From JANQOH01 sp965200095 (lineage in GTDB: Bacteria > Pseudomonadota > Alphaproteobacteria > UBA7887): a stretch of DNA of 64,000 nt. Below the pieces are notes generated by a model. The model searched no databases. It worked only from the letters and a program-made list of their open reading frames with translations, and was not told the DNA's origin. Of the stretch, positions 8,392-16,786 are shown in pieces. Position numbers and translations under genes: made by a program. The stretch covers positions 2,480,001 to 2,544,000 of the forward strand of contig OZ241350.1 in assembly GCA_965200095.1 (NCBI GenBank). Direction: 5' to 3'. The number at the start of each line of letters is the position of its first letter. Position 1 is the first letter of the stretch.

Positions 8392-8853
8392 TCAATCGGT
8401 GGACACGCCGGCTTCCGATCTCTCGAGAGCGGGCGCCCGCTCCCAACACGCGCGTCTCGCGAGGTCGGCCGCGTGTTGTTTCTGCCTGTCGCGGCGATCC
8501 GGGTCGGCCAGGCCCTCCGGCAGGTTGAGCAGAATGTCGGCATGAAACGGGTTGGCGCCGATCGGCGTGGCCTCGACGCCCCTCCCGTTCGCCCTTGCGT
8601 CGTCGGCCGTCAGAATCGCCCAGCCGCGGAACTCCCGCCCGCGTTCGCGCGCCCGCCCGATCGCGATGGCGGCCATATCGCCTCGCCCGGCATGGCCCAT
8701 CCGGTCGACGGAAACCCGGTCGTCCTGTTTCCGCACGAGAAACGCCTCCGGGACGGGCTCCTGCCGCCCCGCCCGCCTTGCCTGCTTGCTCGACAGCACG
8801 CTGCGCCCAAGACGTTCCCCGTCGGAAAGCGGCGGTAGCGACGGGTCAGACAA
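8392..8853 (-). CDS. Uncharacterised protein, third gene of a minus-strand trio
   Basis: A 153-residue soluble protein I do not recognise functionally. The core (PEAFLVRKQDDRVSVDRMG, then EFRGWAILTADDAR and NPFHADILLN) looks like a conserved small domain, with a conserved histidine in FHAD. Its ATG lies 8 bases inside the end of the upstream gene, so it is probably translationally coupled. The C-terminal 20 residues run toward the hairpin repeat and may not be native. Base composition is typical of the window. Confidence 0.65.
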   Translation of the reverse strand: MSDPSLPPLSDGERLGRSVLSSKQARRAGRQEPVPEAFLVRKQDDRVSVDRMGHAGRGDMAAIAIGRARERGREFRGWAILTADDARANGRGVEATPIGANPFHADILLNLPEGLADPDRRDRQKQHAADLARRACWERAPALERSEAGVSTD

Positions 8854-9433
8854 AAGCCCGCCCGGCGCGCCTGAAAAATTTCGGGTCCGTTTGCAAAAGA
8901 GCCGGTCGGATTAACGTCCGTATCTTCGCTTTCAGAAATTCATCGGGCAGTTCGGACACGTCTTCATATCTCTTGCGTGTATTCTCCGCATCGGTTGACC
9001 AGTAACATGCCGCCTGCCGCGAATCGTCAAGGAGAATCAGCAGCGCCGCCGTCGCTCTGGGGGATTTGAAGTAAATTGCGATCTCACCGTCCATCGACGG
9101 GTATATGGCCGGTTCCCACGGTATCGTCCTCATCGCGCGAAGCAGCCGCGCCGCCTCGGCCTTCGCGTCTTCCCCGACCGCCGGGTAGTCTTGATCTACC
9201 GCCTCTTCGTTTATTTTTTTCAGGCGTTCCAAGGCATCCGGATACCACCACTCCTGTTCGTTACGCCATTGCGAGGACGCGATGCGCGCGGATGCGCGCA
9301 TGCCGCCGGCGCTCTCCTGCCCCGCATGCATTTCAAATCCCAGGGCATCCCGCCAGGCCGCCTCCTGCGCGGGCGCGCCGGAGCGAACGTTCTCCGAAGG
9401 CCGCGGAGCAGATTCAGGAATCCATTTCAGCAT
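8846..9433 (-). CDS. Uncharacterised protein, second gene of the trio
   Basis: A 195-residue protein of unknown function. The first 80 residues are polar and probably helical (a DALERLKKINEEA segment); the second half (PWEPAIYPSMDGEIAIYF, then ATAALLILLDDSRQAACYW) alternates like a beta-sheet domain and ends with a helical stretch rich in basic residues. No signal peptide or membrane segment. The ATG at 9433 overlaps the end of the preceding gene by 20 bases, and its stop overlaps the next start by 8, so all three genes form one transcription unit. Confidence 0.65.
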   Translation of the reverse strand: MLKWIPESAPRPSENVRSGAPAQEAAWRDALGFEMHAGQESAGGMRASARIASSQWRNEQEWWYPDALERLKKINEEAVDQDYPAVGEDAKAEAARLLRAMRTIPWEPAIYPSMDGEIAIYFKSPRATAALLILLDDSRQAACYWSTDAENTRKRYEDVSELPDEFLKAKIRTLIRPALLQTDPKFFRRAGRAFV

Positions 9434-10145
9434 CGGCTGTGTCTTTCACATATGCGATGCCCGCCGCGCGATCGGAGATACTATCGACGCGCGTGACCCA
9501 ATTCAACTGCTCTTCCAGATTCTCTTCTTCATTTTTCGATGCACGAACGTATGTCGTGACGAACAGGCCATTGGGAATAATTTCCGACAATTCGAACGTT
9601 TTGCGCAACATTCGGCTTCCGTCATCGTTCCGAAAAAGGAAAACGGCCGAAGGTCGGTAGCGCATTCCCGACTGGGCGTCCGTTGCCGGATCGACTTCAC
9701 CGTGCGCGAAACGGGCGAGGTATTGTTCGGAAGATCCTTGCACTGCTTCCACATGGGCGCCGTAAAACGAGGAGAACGCATAATTTCCGTAGTCAAGGGA
9801 CGCCAGTAAATTTTCCGCTGCTTGCACGATCATATCGGCCTCCGCGCGGTAAGCGCCGGCGAACGGGCGTGGAACATCGAATTCCAGCGAATCCGAACGC
9901 AGGGTCGCGATGAGCATCCCCCTGAAAACTCGGCACTTGCACCAGGATTCGGACATATCGATGGAAAGCGACGATGTTACGTCGCTCGGGCGAAGATTCA
10001 GGTCGATCTCGCGCGCGACGTGCGAAATGAAAAGCTCCTTCGCTTTTTCCCATTCCGTTATGAAGGGAGTCAGATGAAAGGTCATGGACATACTGCCTTT
10101 GCCCTCGACCAGGCGCACGGGTTGAGGCTTTGTCTGCTCCTGCAT
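9414..10145 (-). CDS. Uncharacterised protein, first gene of the trio
   Basis: I set the start at ATG 10145, giving 243 residues, because AAGGGTGA precedes it; the frame is open further upstream but the extra residues are arginine- and proline-rich noise. No family is recognised. The protein is a mix of beta-like (DVTSSLSIDMSESWCKCRVF) and helical (ADMIVQAAENLLASL) stretches with a YLARFAHGEV segment in the middle and an acidic region (ASKNEEENLEEQ) near the end. It leads a coupled three-gene unit that is otherwise isolated among repeats, suggesting a transferred cassette. Confidence 0.65.
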   Translation of the reverse strand: MQEQTKPQPVRLVEGKGSMSMTFHLTPFITEWEKAKELFISHVAREIDLNLRPSDVTSSLSIDMSESWCKCRVFRGMLIATLRSDSLEFDVPRPFAGAYRAEADMIVQAAENLLASLDYGNYAFSSFYGAHVEAVQGSSEQYLARFAHGEVDPATDAQSGMRYRPSAVFLFRNDDGSRMLRKTFELSEIIPNGLFVTTYVRASKNEEENLEEQLNWVTRVDSISDRAAGIAYVKDTADAEMDS

Positions 10146-10256
10146 GGCCGTCACCCTTGGCATGAGAACCGCGGAGGCTCGGTTGCGGGCGCGTTGGAGC
10201 CGCCGGGACTCGTCGCATCGGTCGCCGCGATTCCACCGCGGCGCGTCGCAAGCGGC

Positions 10257-10285
10257 AACATAAGGGATGGATCGCGGCGTTGCAA
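10257..10285 (-). promoter_or_regulatory. Sigma-70-like promoter for the three-gene unit
   Basis: On the minus strand TTGCAA (10285-10280) and TATGTT (10262-10257) are separated by exactly 17 bp. The expected transcript would start near 10250, about 105 bases before the ATG at 10145. Placement and spacing fit; the -10 has two mismatches to consensus. Confidence 0.5.
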
Positions 10286-10829
10286 GGCCGCGTACCGGTT
10301 CACGACGGACGGGACGCCGGGCGGACCGCCACGGCCGCAAGCAGGCGTTCGGCCACGGGAAGGCCCGGAATTTCCGCGGCCTCCAGCCGGCTTGCCCCAC
10401 CGAAGCGCGCCCGCCCATACACATCCCCGAATCTCATAAGGGGTAGTCCCCGCACAGGCTCCGTCCGCCCCGTCCCCGGCCCTCCGCGGAACGAAAGAGC
10501 GCGATCCGGACAGAACGCCTGGTACCTACACCGGACAAATCACATGTTAGCGACAGGTCGCCATCGCCATTGTGCCGGCGCAAACGGCGTTGACCGCCGC
10601 CCTGACCTTCGGACTGCTCAGGGTGTTCGGCGTCGGGCCGTAGACGGAACCGGTTCCGACGCGCTTGCCGCCGCAAGGCGCTCCGGGAAGCCGGGGACGG
10701 CGAGCTCCGGAAACGCCTTTGCCGGCATCGCCGTCGTCGCTCGCCGCGCGCGGGCCGGCGGGGCGCCGACGCCCCCAGGAAGGCCGCGACAGGTCCGCCG
10801 CATCGCTCCAGGCCAAAATAAGAATTGAT
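10286..10829. other. Gene-free stretch with repeat fragments
   Basis: No credible gene. At 10501-10558 lies a short dispersed repeat (GCGATCCGGACAGAACG, a spacer, then CCGGACAA and GACAGGT) found again in reverse at 36343-36399. At about 10797-10829 is the right end of the hairpin-repeat family (GCATCGCTCCAGGCCAAAAT, then AAGAATTG), which abuts the broken end of the first fic copy. Short arginine-rich frames here are composition artefacts. Confidence 0.6.
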
Positions 10830-11557
10830 GAGAATACGCGTCGCGATGCGCCTCGAACCAGGCGCCGATGTAGAATGTCGGCGCCCTGATCTGGCCGTGC
10901 CGCCAGAGGAACAGGGGCACGAACAGGCGCCCCATGCGTCCGTTGCCGTCCAGGAAGGGGTGCAGGGCCTCGAATTCGGCGTGCAGGATGGCGAGCTGGA
11001 CCAGCCGGTCGGGCGCGTCCGCATGGATATATCTCTCCCATGCGCTCATGGCGTCGGGGAGGCGCTGCGCATCGACGGGCACGAATTTGGCTTCGTCGAC
11101 GGTGCTGCCGGGCGGCCCGATCCAGACGGCCGTGCGCCGGTATTGGCCGGGGGCCTTGTCCTGACCCCGGACATGCGCGAGCAACACCCCGTGCGCCTCG
11201 CGGACGACCCGCTGGCAAAGCGGCAGGTCCCGCATCATATCCTCGGCCCGCCGCATGGCGGCGCGGTAGTTGAGGACCTCATGGATGTCCTCGCGACGCG
11301 ACGCCGAAGCCGGCTCCCGCCCCGCCTCGAACTCCAGGACCTCGACCCTCAACCGTTGGCGCGCCTTCGATACGCGACGAGAGAACCGCTTCGCGGGTGG
11401 TCAGCGGCGCCAGCAGCACGCGCGGGTTCGGGATCGCCGCGAGCGTCCCGTCGTAACGCGCCAGCGACGCCGAGGCCGGCCCGATGAACGGGATCAGTTT
11501 CGGCCAGTCGAGTTTCTCCGGGGGGAACCCGCCGGTATGGTAGCGCACGGGCGGCAT
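10830..11557 (-). pseudogene. fic-family gene, copy 1, frameshifted and 3'-truncated
   Basis: The start is ATG 11557 (MPPVRYHTGGFPP) with AGGAG upstream. The first frame runs through the Fic N-terminal region and the inhibitory-motif-like SSRIEG, then shifts near 11345; the second frame resumes at VLEFEAGREPAS and contains the full catalytic HPFLDGNGRMGR. The protein then ends in EAHRDAYSH, where a hairpin-repeat fragment replaces the rest. Intact Fic proteins AMPylate targets and usually carry a further C-terminal domain, missing here. Copy 2 at 15894-16474 retains the unshifted sequence at the frameshift point (SSRIQGTQTTMGEVLEFEAG), which confirms the lesion. Confidence 0.85.
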
Positions 11558-12388
11558 CGCGCTCCTCCGAAACTGTGCGCCTGCGATTGCGAGGCCGGTT
11601 CCCCGCGCGCCGGACGGCTCGCGAACATTCCCCCGGTTCGATAATTGCATCCGGTCGGCGGCGGGATACGCTCGCGCAGCGGCCGGGCTTCCCCCGGGAG
11701 CAAGCCTGCCCTCGCGGATGCGGGGGGCGTCTCGCCGGCGTGCGCGCGAAGCGCGCGACGACGCAGACGCCGGCGCTCGAGCGTGTGAAGAAATTGGACG
11801 CCTCTCACAATAACGGCAGGGACGCCGAAGAGTCGGCGTAGAGAAAGACGATAACCCGCCCACAATACTTCGTCATTCCCGCGAAAGAGCGCGTGAAGAA
11901 ATTGGACGCCTCTCACAAATAACGGCGGGGATGCCGAAGATTCGGAGTAGAGAAAGAAAATAACCCGCCGATAATACTTCGTCATTCCCGCGAAAGCGGG
12001 AATCCAGAGGCGGCGCGCGCAAGACTCTCCGATGCTTTTCTTGCGGGAACGAAAGACTGGATTCCCGCTTTCGAGCGTGTGAAGAAATCGGGAGACACCA
12101 TTAACTCTTCGTCATTCCCGCGAAAGCGGGAATCTAGAGGCGGTGCGCGTAAGATTCTCTGATGTTTTTCCTGCGGAAACAACAGACTAGATTCCCGCTT
12201 TCGCGGGAATGACGAAGTATTATCGGATCGTTATTGCCTTCGTCTTCGGCGTCCCTGCCGTTATTTGTGAGAGGCGTCCAATTTCTTCACACGCTCTTTC
12301 GCGGGAATGACGAAGAGTTAGCGTGGTGCGTTGGTTTCTTCACACGCTCGCTCCCGGGAAGGCGTGTCCACCGCCATAATGAGAACCG
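11558..12388. repeat. Nested palindromic repeat block
   Basis: No gene. A hairpin-repeat fragment is at about 11695-11745. From 11780 two imperfect direct copies of a roughly 110-bp unit (GAGCGTGTGAAGAAATTGG to CCCGCGAAA) lead into two palindromic units at 11979-12073 and 12110-12213, each bounded by CATTCCCGCGAAAGCGGGAA and its reverse complement. The region 12190-12300 then repeats the left arm in reverse, making a long interrupted inverted repeat. The right end of a hairpin repeat (CCGCCATAATGAGAACC) closes the block and abuts the 165-bp MITE. Confidence 0.8.
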
Positions 12389-12553
12389 CCAGGGCAATCG
12401 CACTTGGAAATTGGTGGGAATTTCCCCATGTTCAATTCCAGACAAAACGGAATAAGGGAACGAGTACGCTGGGCATTCGTCCGCATATTCTACCATTGTT
12501 CAGAATTGGAGGTCGCGGAATTCCTGCAACATTCTCAAGTGCGATTGCCCTGG
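12389..12553. repeat. 165-bp MITE, copy 1
   Basis: Both ends carry the perfect 18-bp inverted repeat CCAGGGCAATCGCACTTG. The second copy, 14840-15004, is the same length and differs at only a few bases. The flanks are CG on both sides here and AG on both sides of copy 2, consistent with a 2-bp target duplication. There is no coding capacity; it must be mobilised in trans. Confidence 0.88.
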
Positions 12554-12771
12554 CGAGATAGGGCAGGATCGTTGACCTGTTTGTGCGCCGTCCCGCGCGT
12601 CGCCGGCGGGGATCGCGCCCCGCCCGGCGGCGCGCCGGCGACGCGGCCCGGAAACGGGACAGCTCCACTGTCCCACATCGAACCCGTCTCGCCGGCGTTC
12701 CCGCCCTTCAAGGACGCAATTGCGCGCCCGGCGCGGCTGAACCGGGTCAGCATCGCTGACCGTTTTGCGCC
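12554..12771. other. Intergenic region with possible oriT-like sequence
   Basis: Between the MITE and the mobilisation remnants. On the minus strand the sequence 12569-12562 reads ATCCTGCC within CGATCCTGCCC, resembling the nick region of IncP-type (MOBP) origins of transfer (YATCCTG/Y). A hairpin GGGACAG-CTCCA-CTGTCCC lies at 12656-12674. The association with a TraJ-like gene and a relaxase remnant makes an oriT plausible but unproven. Confidence 0.3.
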
Positions 12772-12799
12772 TTGAAGCGCGCAGACCGGCCGCTAGACT
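12772..12799 (+). promoter_or_regulatory. Sigma-70-like promoter before the mobilisation remnant
   Basis: TTGAAG (12772-12777) and TAGACT (12794-12799) are 16 bp apart. A transcript would begin about 30 bases before the ATG at 12836, which has GGGAAGGAG as its ribosome site. Confidence 0.45.
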
Positions 12800-12835
12800 C
12801 GGCGGCGTGCCCAACAACCGGGGAAGGAGCCTCCC

Positions 12836-13147
12836 ATGTCGGAGCAAGCCTTGCAGGACCGGCGCGGATACGAGGAGCCGGACGAGCAAATCGCACTGAT
12901 CAATGCGATCAATGAAGCGGACGAGCGGGGTGATCGAGAAACCGTGCGCAGGCTGACGAGGAAATTGGAGCCGCCGGCGGACGTGCTTTTGGGCGCGAAG
13001 ATGGCGAGCGGTGCGGACTTCATCCGGGAGAGGGGCTACATAACCCGCCTTGCGGAGAAGAAGTATGGCAAGGACTGGCTGGAGAAATCGAACGAGGAGC
13101 TGATGGAGATACGGACCCGGCTGGGGCCCGGCGACAAGGACGAGTAG
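12836..13147 (+). CDS. Small uncharacterised protein at head of mobilisation remnant
   Basis: A 103-residue charged protein with a strong ribosome site (GGGAAGGAG, 5 bases before ATG). It appears mostly helical (EQIALINAINEADERGDRE) with no membrane segment. No family recognised. It is the first gene of a unit that continues, after one base, with a frameshifted gene, then a TraJ-like protein and a relaxase, so an accessory role in plasmid mobilisation is an inference from position only. Confidence 0.7.
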   Translation: MSEQALQDRRGYEEPDEQIALINAINEADERGDRETVRRLTRKLEPPADVLLGAKMASGADFIRERGYITRLAEKKYGKDWLEKSNEELMEIRTRLGPGDKDE

Positions 13148-13148
13148 T

Positions 13149-13716
13149 ATGCCTGATACTCTGGAGGAGCAACTGAGTGAGTCCCTGATTCGCGAGGGGG
13201 CTGCGGTCGCCAGGATTAACCGCTCGGCGCCCGGCAAAGCGGCTCGCGTCTCCCGTGCGCGCGTAGTAAAGGCAACTGGACGATGCGCGCCGGACAGGCG
13301 ATCTGGACTGCATTCTCCGGGTAGAGGGAATTGTCCTTCAGAACGAACTTGAGCGTTACGCGAACTCGCGGGCGATGCGCACGAGTCTCGAGGCGTCGCT
13401 GGCCGAACAAGCGGTGGCGACGGGGTTGCTGGAAACCGTGCGGGATCCGAAGGAGTACCGGCGGGTCGACGCCGCTCACCGGCTGCCCCGGAACCGCATA
13501 GGCGGCGTTCCGCGCGACGAGGCGCGACAGTTTTTCCGTTCGCACACGGCGCGGCTTCTCAACCAGGACAAGAGCCGTCTCGATGAGTCGGAGAAGCGGG
13601 TTCTCGACAAGCGCCGGCTGAACATGCGCCATGCCGAGAAACTCTACGCCGCGCTCCAGGAGCGCGCGCTCGGCATCGAGGCGGACAGGGACCGGGGAAT
13701 GGGCCCAGGTTCGTGA
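13149..13716 (+). pseudogene. Frameshifted uncharacterised gene in the mobilisation remnant
   Basis: The first frame begins MPDTLEEQLSESLIREG at 13149 and runs to about 13268; the second frame continues as QLDDARRTGDLDCIL and runs to the stop at 13716, ending RHAEKLYAALQERALG. One extra G near 13270-13272 explains the shift; without it a single protein of about 188 residues results. The second part is strongly helical (DESEKRVLDKRRLNMRHAEK). No family recognised. The stop overlaps the start of the TraJ-like gene by 4 bases, which supports the second frame as native. Confidence 0.65.
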
Positions 13717-14102
13717 CGGACGCCGGCGCGCGCCGGCGCCACATGGTCCATACCTGCCTCTCGGATTCCGGGAAACGGGCTGTCGCGGATCGCGCGGCGC
13801 AACTCAACCTTCCGGTTTCGGCTTTCCTCCGCCGTCTGGCGCTCGGCGCGCCGCTGCCGGACCCGTCCGCCTTTGCGGCGCATGACGCGGTGCGCGACCT
13901 GCTCGCGGTGAACGCCGATCTGGCGCGTCCGGGCAACCTGCTCGAACTGGAGCTCGACGCGGTTCCGCGCGGGTTCATCGGGGACGTGGAGCGCCTGCAC
14001 GCGGGCATCGGCGAGACGCAGGACCGCCTCAAGGCGGTCGCCAGCGGTCGCGGACAGTGTGCGGCCCGGCCGCCGGCTTGGCGGTCGCGCTCGCCGTCAT
14101 GA
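13713..14102 (+). CDS. TraJ/MobC-like relaxosome protein
   Basis: A 129-residue protein resembling the TraJ/MobC family of plasmid mobilisation accessory proteins, which bind oriT and recruit the relaxase. The signature is a DNA-binding N-terminal half (VHTCLSDSGKRAVADRAAQL, then PVSAFLRRLALGAPLP) followed by VNADLARPGNLLELEL and a helical tail; compare the usual INGDLGRLGNLLKL. The stop overlaps the relaxase ATG (ATGA at 14099-14102), the normal traJ-traI coupling. The last 18 residues are arginine-rich and less typical, but no second frame clearly replaces them. Confidence 0.7.
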   Translation: MTDAGARRRHMVHTCLSDSGKRAVADRAAQLNLPVSAFLRRLALGAPLPDPSAFAAHDAVRDLLAVNADLARPGNLLELELDAVPRGFIGDVERLHAGIGETQDRLKAVASGRGQCAARPPAWRSRSPS

Positions 14103-14839
14103 TCGCGAAGAAGGTCGCGAAGGCGCCCGAGGTCCGGGATAATTTCCGGGCGCTTGCGGCGTATGTCGCCGGCGCCCGGGACTCCGGCGAGAGGCCGGTC
14201 GACCTGTGGATCGTGGGCTGCGACGCAGGGAGCGAAGCGTCCGACCTCGACGCTGCGACAGCGGAAGTCGAGGCGGTGCGGTCGCGCAAGCCGGCGGGCG
14301 CGAACCTGGCGTATCGTCTCATCGTGTCGTGCGCGCCGGGGAAGTCCTTGACGGCGCGCACCTTCGGGAGGCGGAACGCGCGTTCGCCGGGGCGCTCGGC
14401 TTCGGGGAGCATCGGCGCGTTGCGGCGGCGCATGGCGACACCGACAACTTCCACATGCACGTCGCCTGTAACCGGGTGCATCCCGTGACGGGGAAGGTTC
14501 ACTCGCCGTGGGGGAATTACCGGACGCTTGAGCGGACCTGTCGGACGCTTGAGCGTCGGTTCGGTCTGTCGGCCGATCTCGGCATGTCGGATTACGAGGG
14601 GGAGCGCGGCGGGCCGACGGCTGCGGCGCGTGACTTCGAGGCGCGGACATGGCGGCAATCGTTCCGGGGCTACTGCCTTGAGCATCGCGACGAGATCGTT
14701 GCGGTCGCGGGCAAGGCGCGCGGCTGGGGCGAGCTTCACGCCGGGCTTGCGGGGCTGGATGTCGCGTTGCGGCGTCGCGGCGCCGGTCTGGCGTTCGTGC
14801 GGGCGGGCGGCGGCGCGGGCGCGCGCGAGGCGGTGAAAG
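14099..14839 (+). pseudogene. MOBP-type relaxase, frameshifted and truncated by a MITE
   Basis: The start MIAKKVAKAPEVRDNF at 14099 is typical of IncP-type relaxases. The frame is lost near 14342 at the APG/EVLDG junction (one missing G) and resumes in another frame with EVLDGAHLREAERAFAGALGFG. The histidine-triad motif HGDTDNFHMHVACNRVHP lies at 14431-14484, intact. The gene then runs on until a 165-bp MITE interrupts it at 14840. Two lesions make it non-functional. With the TraJ-like gene it marks the remains of an integrated plasmid or mobilisable element. Confidence 0.85.
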
Positions 14840-15004
14840 CCAGGGCAATCGCACTTGGAAATTGGTGGGAATTTCCCTATGTTCAATTCCAGACAAAACG
14901 GAATAAGGGAACGAGTACACTGGGCATTCATCCGCATATTCTACCATTGTTCAGAATTGGAGGTCGCGGAATTCCTGCAACATTCTCAAGTGCGATTGCC
15001 CTGG
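14840..15004. repeat. 165-bp MITE, copy 2, inserted in the relaxase remnant
   Basis: The ends are the same 18-bp perfect inverted repeats as in copy 1 (12389-12553). It is flanked by AG on both sides. The insertion interrupts the relaxase reading frame after a run of Gly, Ala and Arg codons. Confidence 0.88.
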
Positions 15005-15096
15005 AGAACCGCCGGCGCCGCATTGCGGGACGATGCGCCGCCTTCTATATTCCGCCATTGTCCGTCCCACCGTATGGGCAGCGAACCGAGGCTGAC

Positions 15097-15645
15097 ATGG
15101 ACCCGGATCTGGCCGGCTTCGTCGGGCTTGGGGTGCTGATGACGGCGCTGGTGGCATGGCTGCGCGCCGACATGAACGGGCGCATGGAGCGTCTCGAAAC
15201 CGCACATGCCGAGCGTTTCGGCCGGACCGAGGCCGTGCAGGTTGAACAGGGCGAGCGTCTGACGCGCATCGAGACAGGGCAAGCCGAACAGGGCGAGCGT
15301 CTGACGCGCATCGAGGCGACGCTGTCCGGGCAAAGCGAGACGCTGTCCGGGCACGGCGCGATGCTGTCCGGGCAAAGCGAGGCGCTATCTCAGCACGGTG
15401 CGGCGCTATCCGCGCATGGCGCAACGCTGTCGGGGCACGGCAAACTCCTGGCGCGAATCGAGACCGCACAAAACGAGTTGCGCAAGCATATGGAAGGAAT
15501 GGAAACGGGACTGCTCGCCGCACGCGTCGAACTGACGCACACCAACGAACGCATGGCGCGCATCGAGGGCACTGTCGCCGGCGCGCTCGGCCGCCCCTTT
15601 CCCGAACTCATGACGCGCCCCCCGGACATCGCAGCCGCCGAATAG
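15097..15645 (+). CDS. Membrane-anchored coiled-coil protein, short paralogue
   Basis: A 182-residue protein: an N-terminal membrane segment (residues 6-20), a basic stop (RADMNGRMERLE), then a long run of seven-residue repeats such as GERLTRIE, ATLSGQS and GHGAMLSG that should form a coiled coil, and a conserved C-terminus (HTNERMARIEGTVAGALGRPFPELM). The protein at 25920-26762 has the same beginning and end but far more heptads. The 60 bases upstream of both starts are also alike, so the whole unit was duplicated. Function unknown; this architecture is seen in tail-fibre-like and envelope-associated proteins. Confidence 0.8.
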   Translation: MDPDLAGFVGLGVLMTALVAWLRADMNGRMERLETAHAERFGRTEAVQVEQGERLTRIETGQAEQGERLTRIEATLSGQSETLSGHGAMLSGQSEALSQHGAALSAHGATLSGHGKLLARIETAQNELRKHMEGMETGLLAARVELTHTNERMARIEGTVAGALGRPFPELMTRPPDIAAAE

Positions 15646-15893
15646 CCTCACGCCGGGTTTGCGACGCGCGCCGGGCAACCGCGGATGCGGAGGGCGTCTC
15701 GCCGGTATGCGCGCGAAGCGCACGACAACGTAGACGCCGGCAAGCAATTCTCATCTTAGCCTGTAGCGATGCGGCGGATCGGTCGCGGCCGCCCCCGGGA
15801 GCAAGCCTGCCCTCGCGGATGCAGGGGCGTCTCGCCGGCACGCGCGCAAGGCGCGCGACAACGTAGATGCCGGCAAGACGCCGGCGCTCCCGG
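15646..15893. repeat. Hairpin-repeat fragments
   Basis: Gene-free. Contains pieces of the 134-bp repeat family (CAATTCTCATCTTAGCCTGT at about 15744, then GCGATGCGGCGGATC and GGGAGCAAGCCTGCCCTCGC) and two copies of a GGCGTCTCGCCGGYRYGCGCG motif also seen near 11725. It abuts the truncated end of the second fic copy. Confidence 0.7.
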
Positions 15894-16474
15894 GAAGGGA
15901 TGCAGGATGGCGAGCTGGACCAGCCAGTCGGGCGCGTCCGCATGGATATATTTCTCCCATGCGCTCATGGCGTCGGGGAGGCGCTGCGCATCGACGGGCA
16001 CGAATTTGGCCTCGTCGACGGTGCTGCCGGGCGGCCCGATCCAGACGGCCGCGCGCCGGTATTCGCCGGGGGCCTTGTCCTGACCCCGGACATGCGCGAG
16101 CAACACCCCATGCGCCTCGCGGACGACGCGCTGGCAAAGCGGCAGGTCCCGCATCATATCCTCGGCCCGCCGCATGGCGGCGCGGTAGTTGAGGACCTCA
16201 TGGATGTCCTCGCGACGCGCCGCCGAAGCCGGCTCCCGCCCCGCCTCGAACTCCAGGACCTCCCCCATCGTCGTCTGCGTGCCTTGGATACGCGACGAGA
16301 GAACCGCTTCCCGGGTGGTCAGCGGCGCCAGCAGCACGCGCGGGTTCGAGATCGCCGCGAGCGTCCCGTCGTAACGCGCCAGCGACGCCGACGCCGGGCC
16401 GATGAACGGGATCGTTTCGGCCAGTCGAGGTCCCCCGGCGGGAACCCGCCTGTATGGTAGCGCACGGGCGGCAT
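15894..16474 (-). pseudogene. fic-family gene, copy 2, truncated before the catalytic motif
   Basis: The start is at ATG 16474 (MPPVRYHTGGFPP), as in copy 1. A shift occurs soon after, at about residue 20; the second frame continues from IPFIGPASASLARYD and is nearly identical to copy 1 through AWEKYIHADAP. It ends at LVQLAILHPF: 21 bp (AEFEALH in copy 1) were lost between short direct repeats, and a hairpin-repeat fragment then replaces the DGNGR part of the active site. SSRIQG replaces the inhibitory Glu with Gln. Certainly inactive. Confidence 0.85.
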
Positions 16475-16786
16475 CGCGCATCTCCGAAACGGGGCGCTTT
16501 CGATCGGCAGTCGCTTCCTCGCGCGTCCGTCAAACCGGAACATCGCACGAATTCCGTGACGGTAGACCGCCGCGCCGGAGCTGTCGAGCTCGCGATCCTT
16601 CGCTCCTGCGCTCACGTTCGGGCGAGCGCCGCGGGCGTCGGGAATCGGCCATGCGTCGCGTCAGCACGCGCGTGTCAGGCGGCAACGAACAATTTCCGTA
16701 GTGCATGATCTGTCCGCTATTTATTCATGCTTGGTTACGTGGTACGCGTGCCCAAACCGAGTCACAACCGTGTGAATTGCAAGCGC
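16475..16786. other. Gene-free stretch upstream of the signalling operon
   Basis: No gene with credible composition, no obvious repeat of the families described here. A small open frame at 16727-16924 overlaps the next gene start by 4 bases but contains the promoter and has no ribosome site; I treat it as chance. Confidence 0.5.

Noticed and set aside
11979..12213. CRISPR array made of GCGGGAAT palindromes
   Set aside because: Only two units, the ends are inverted rather than direct, and the interior sequences are related to each other.
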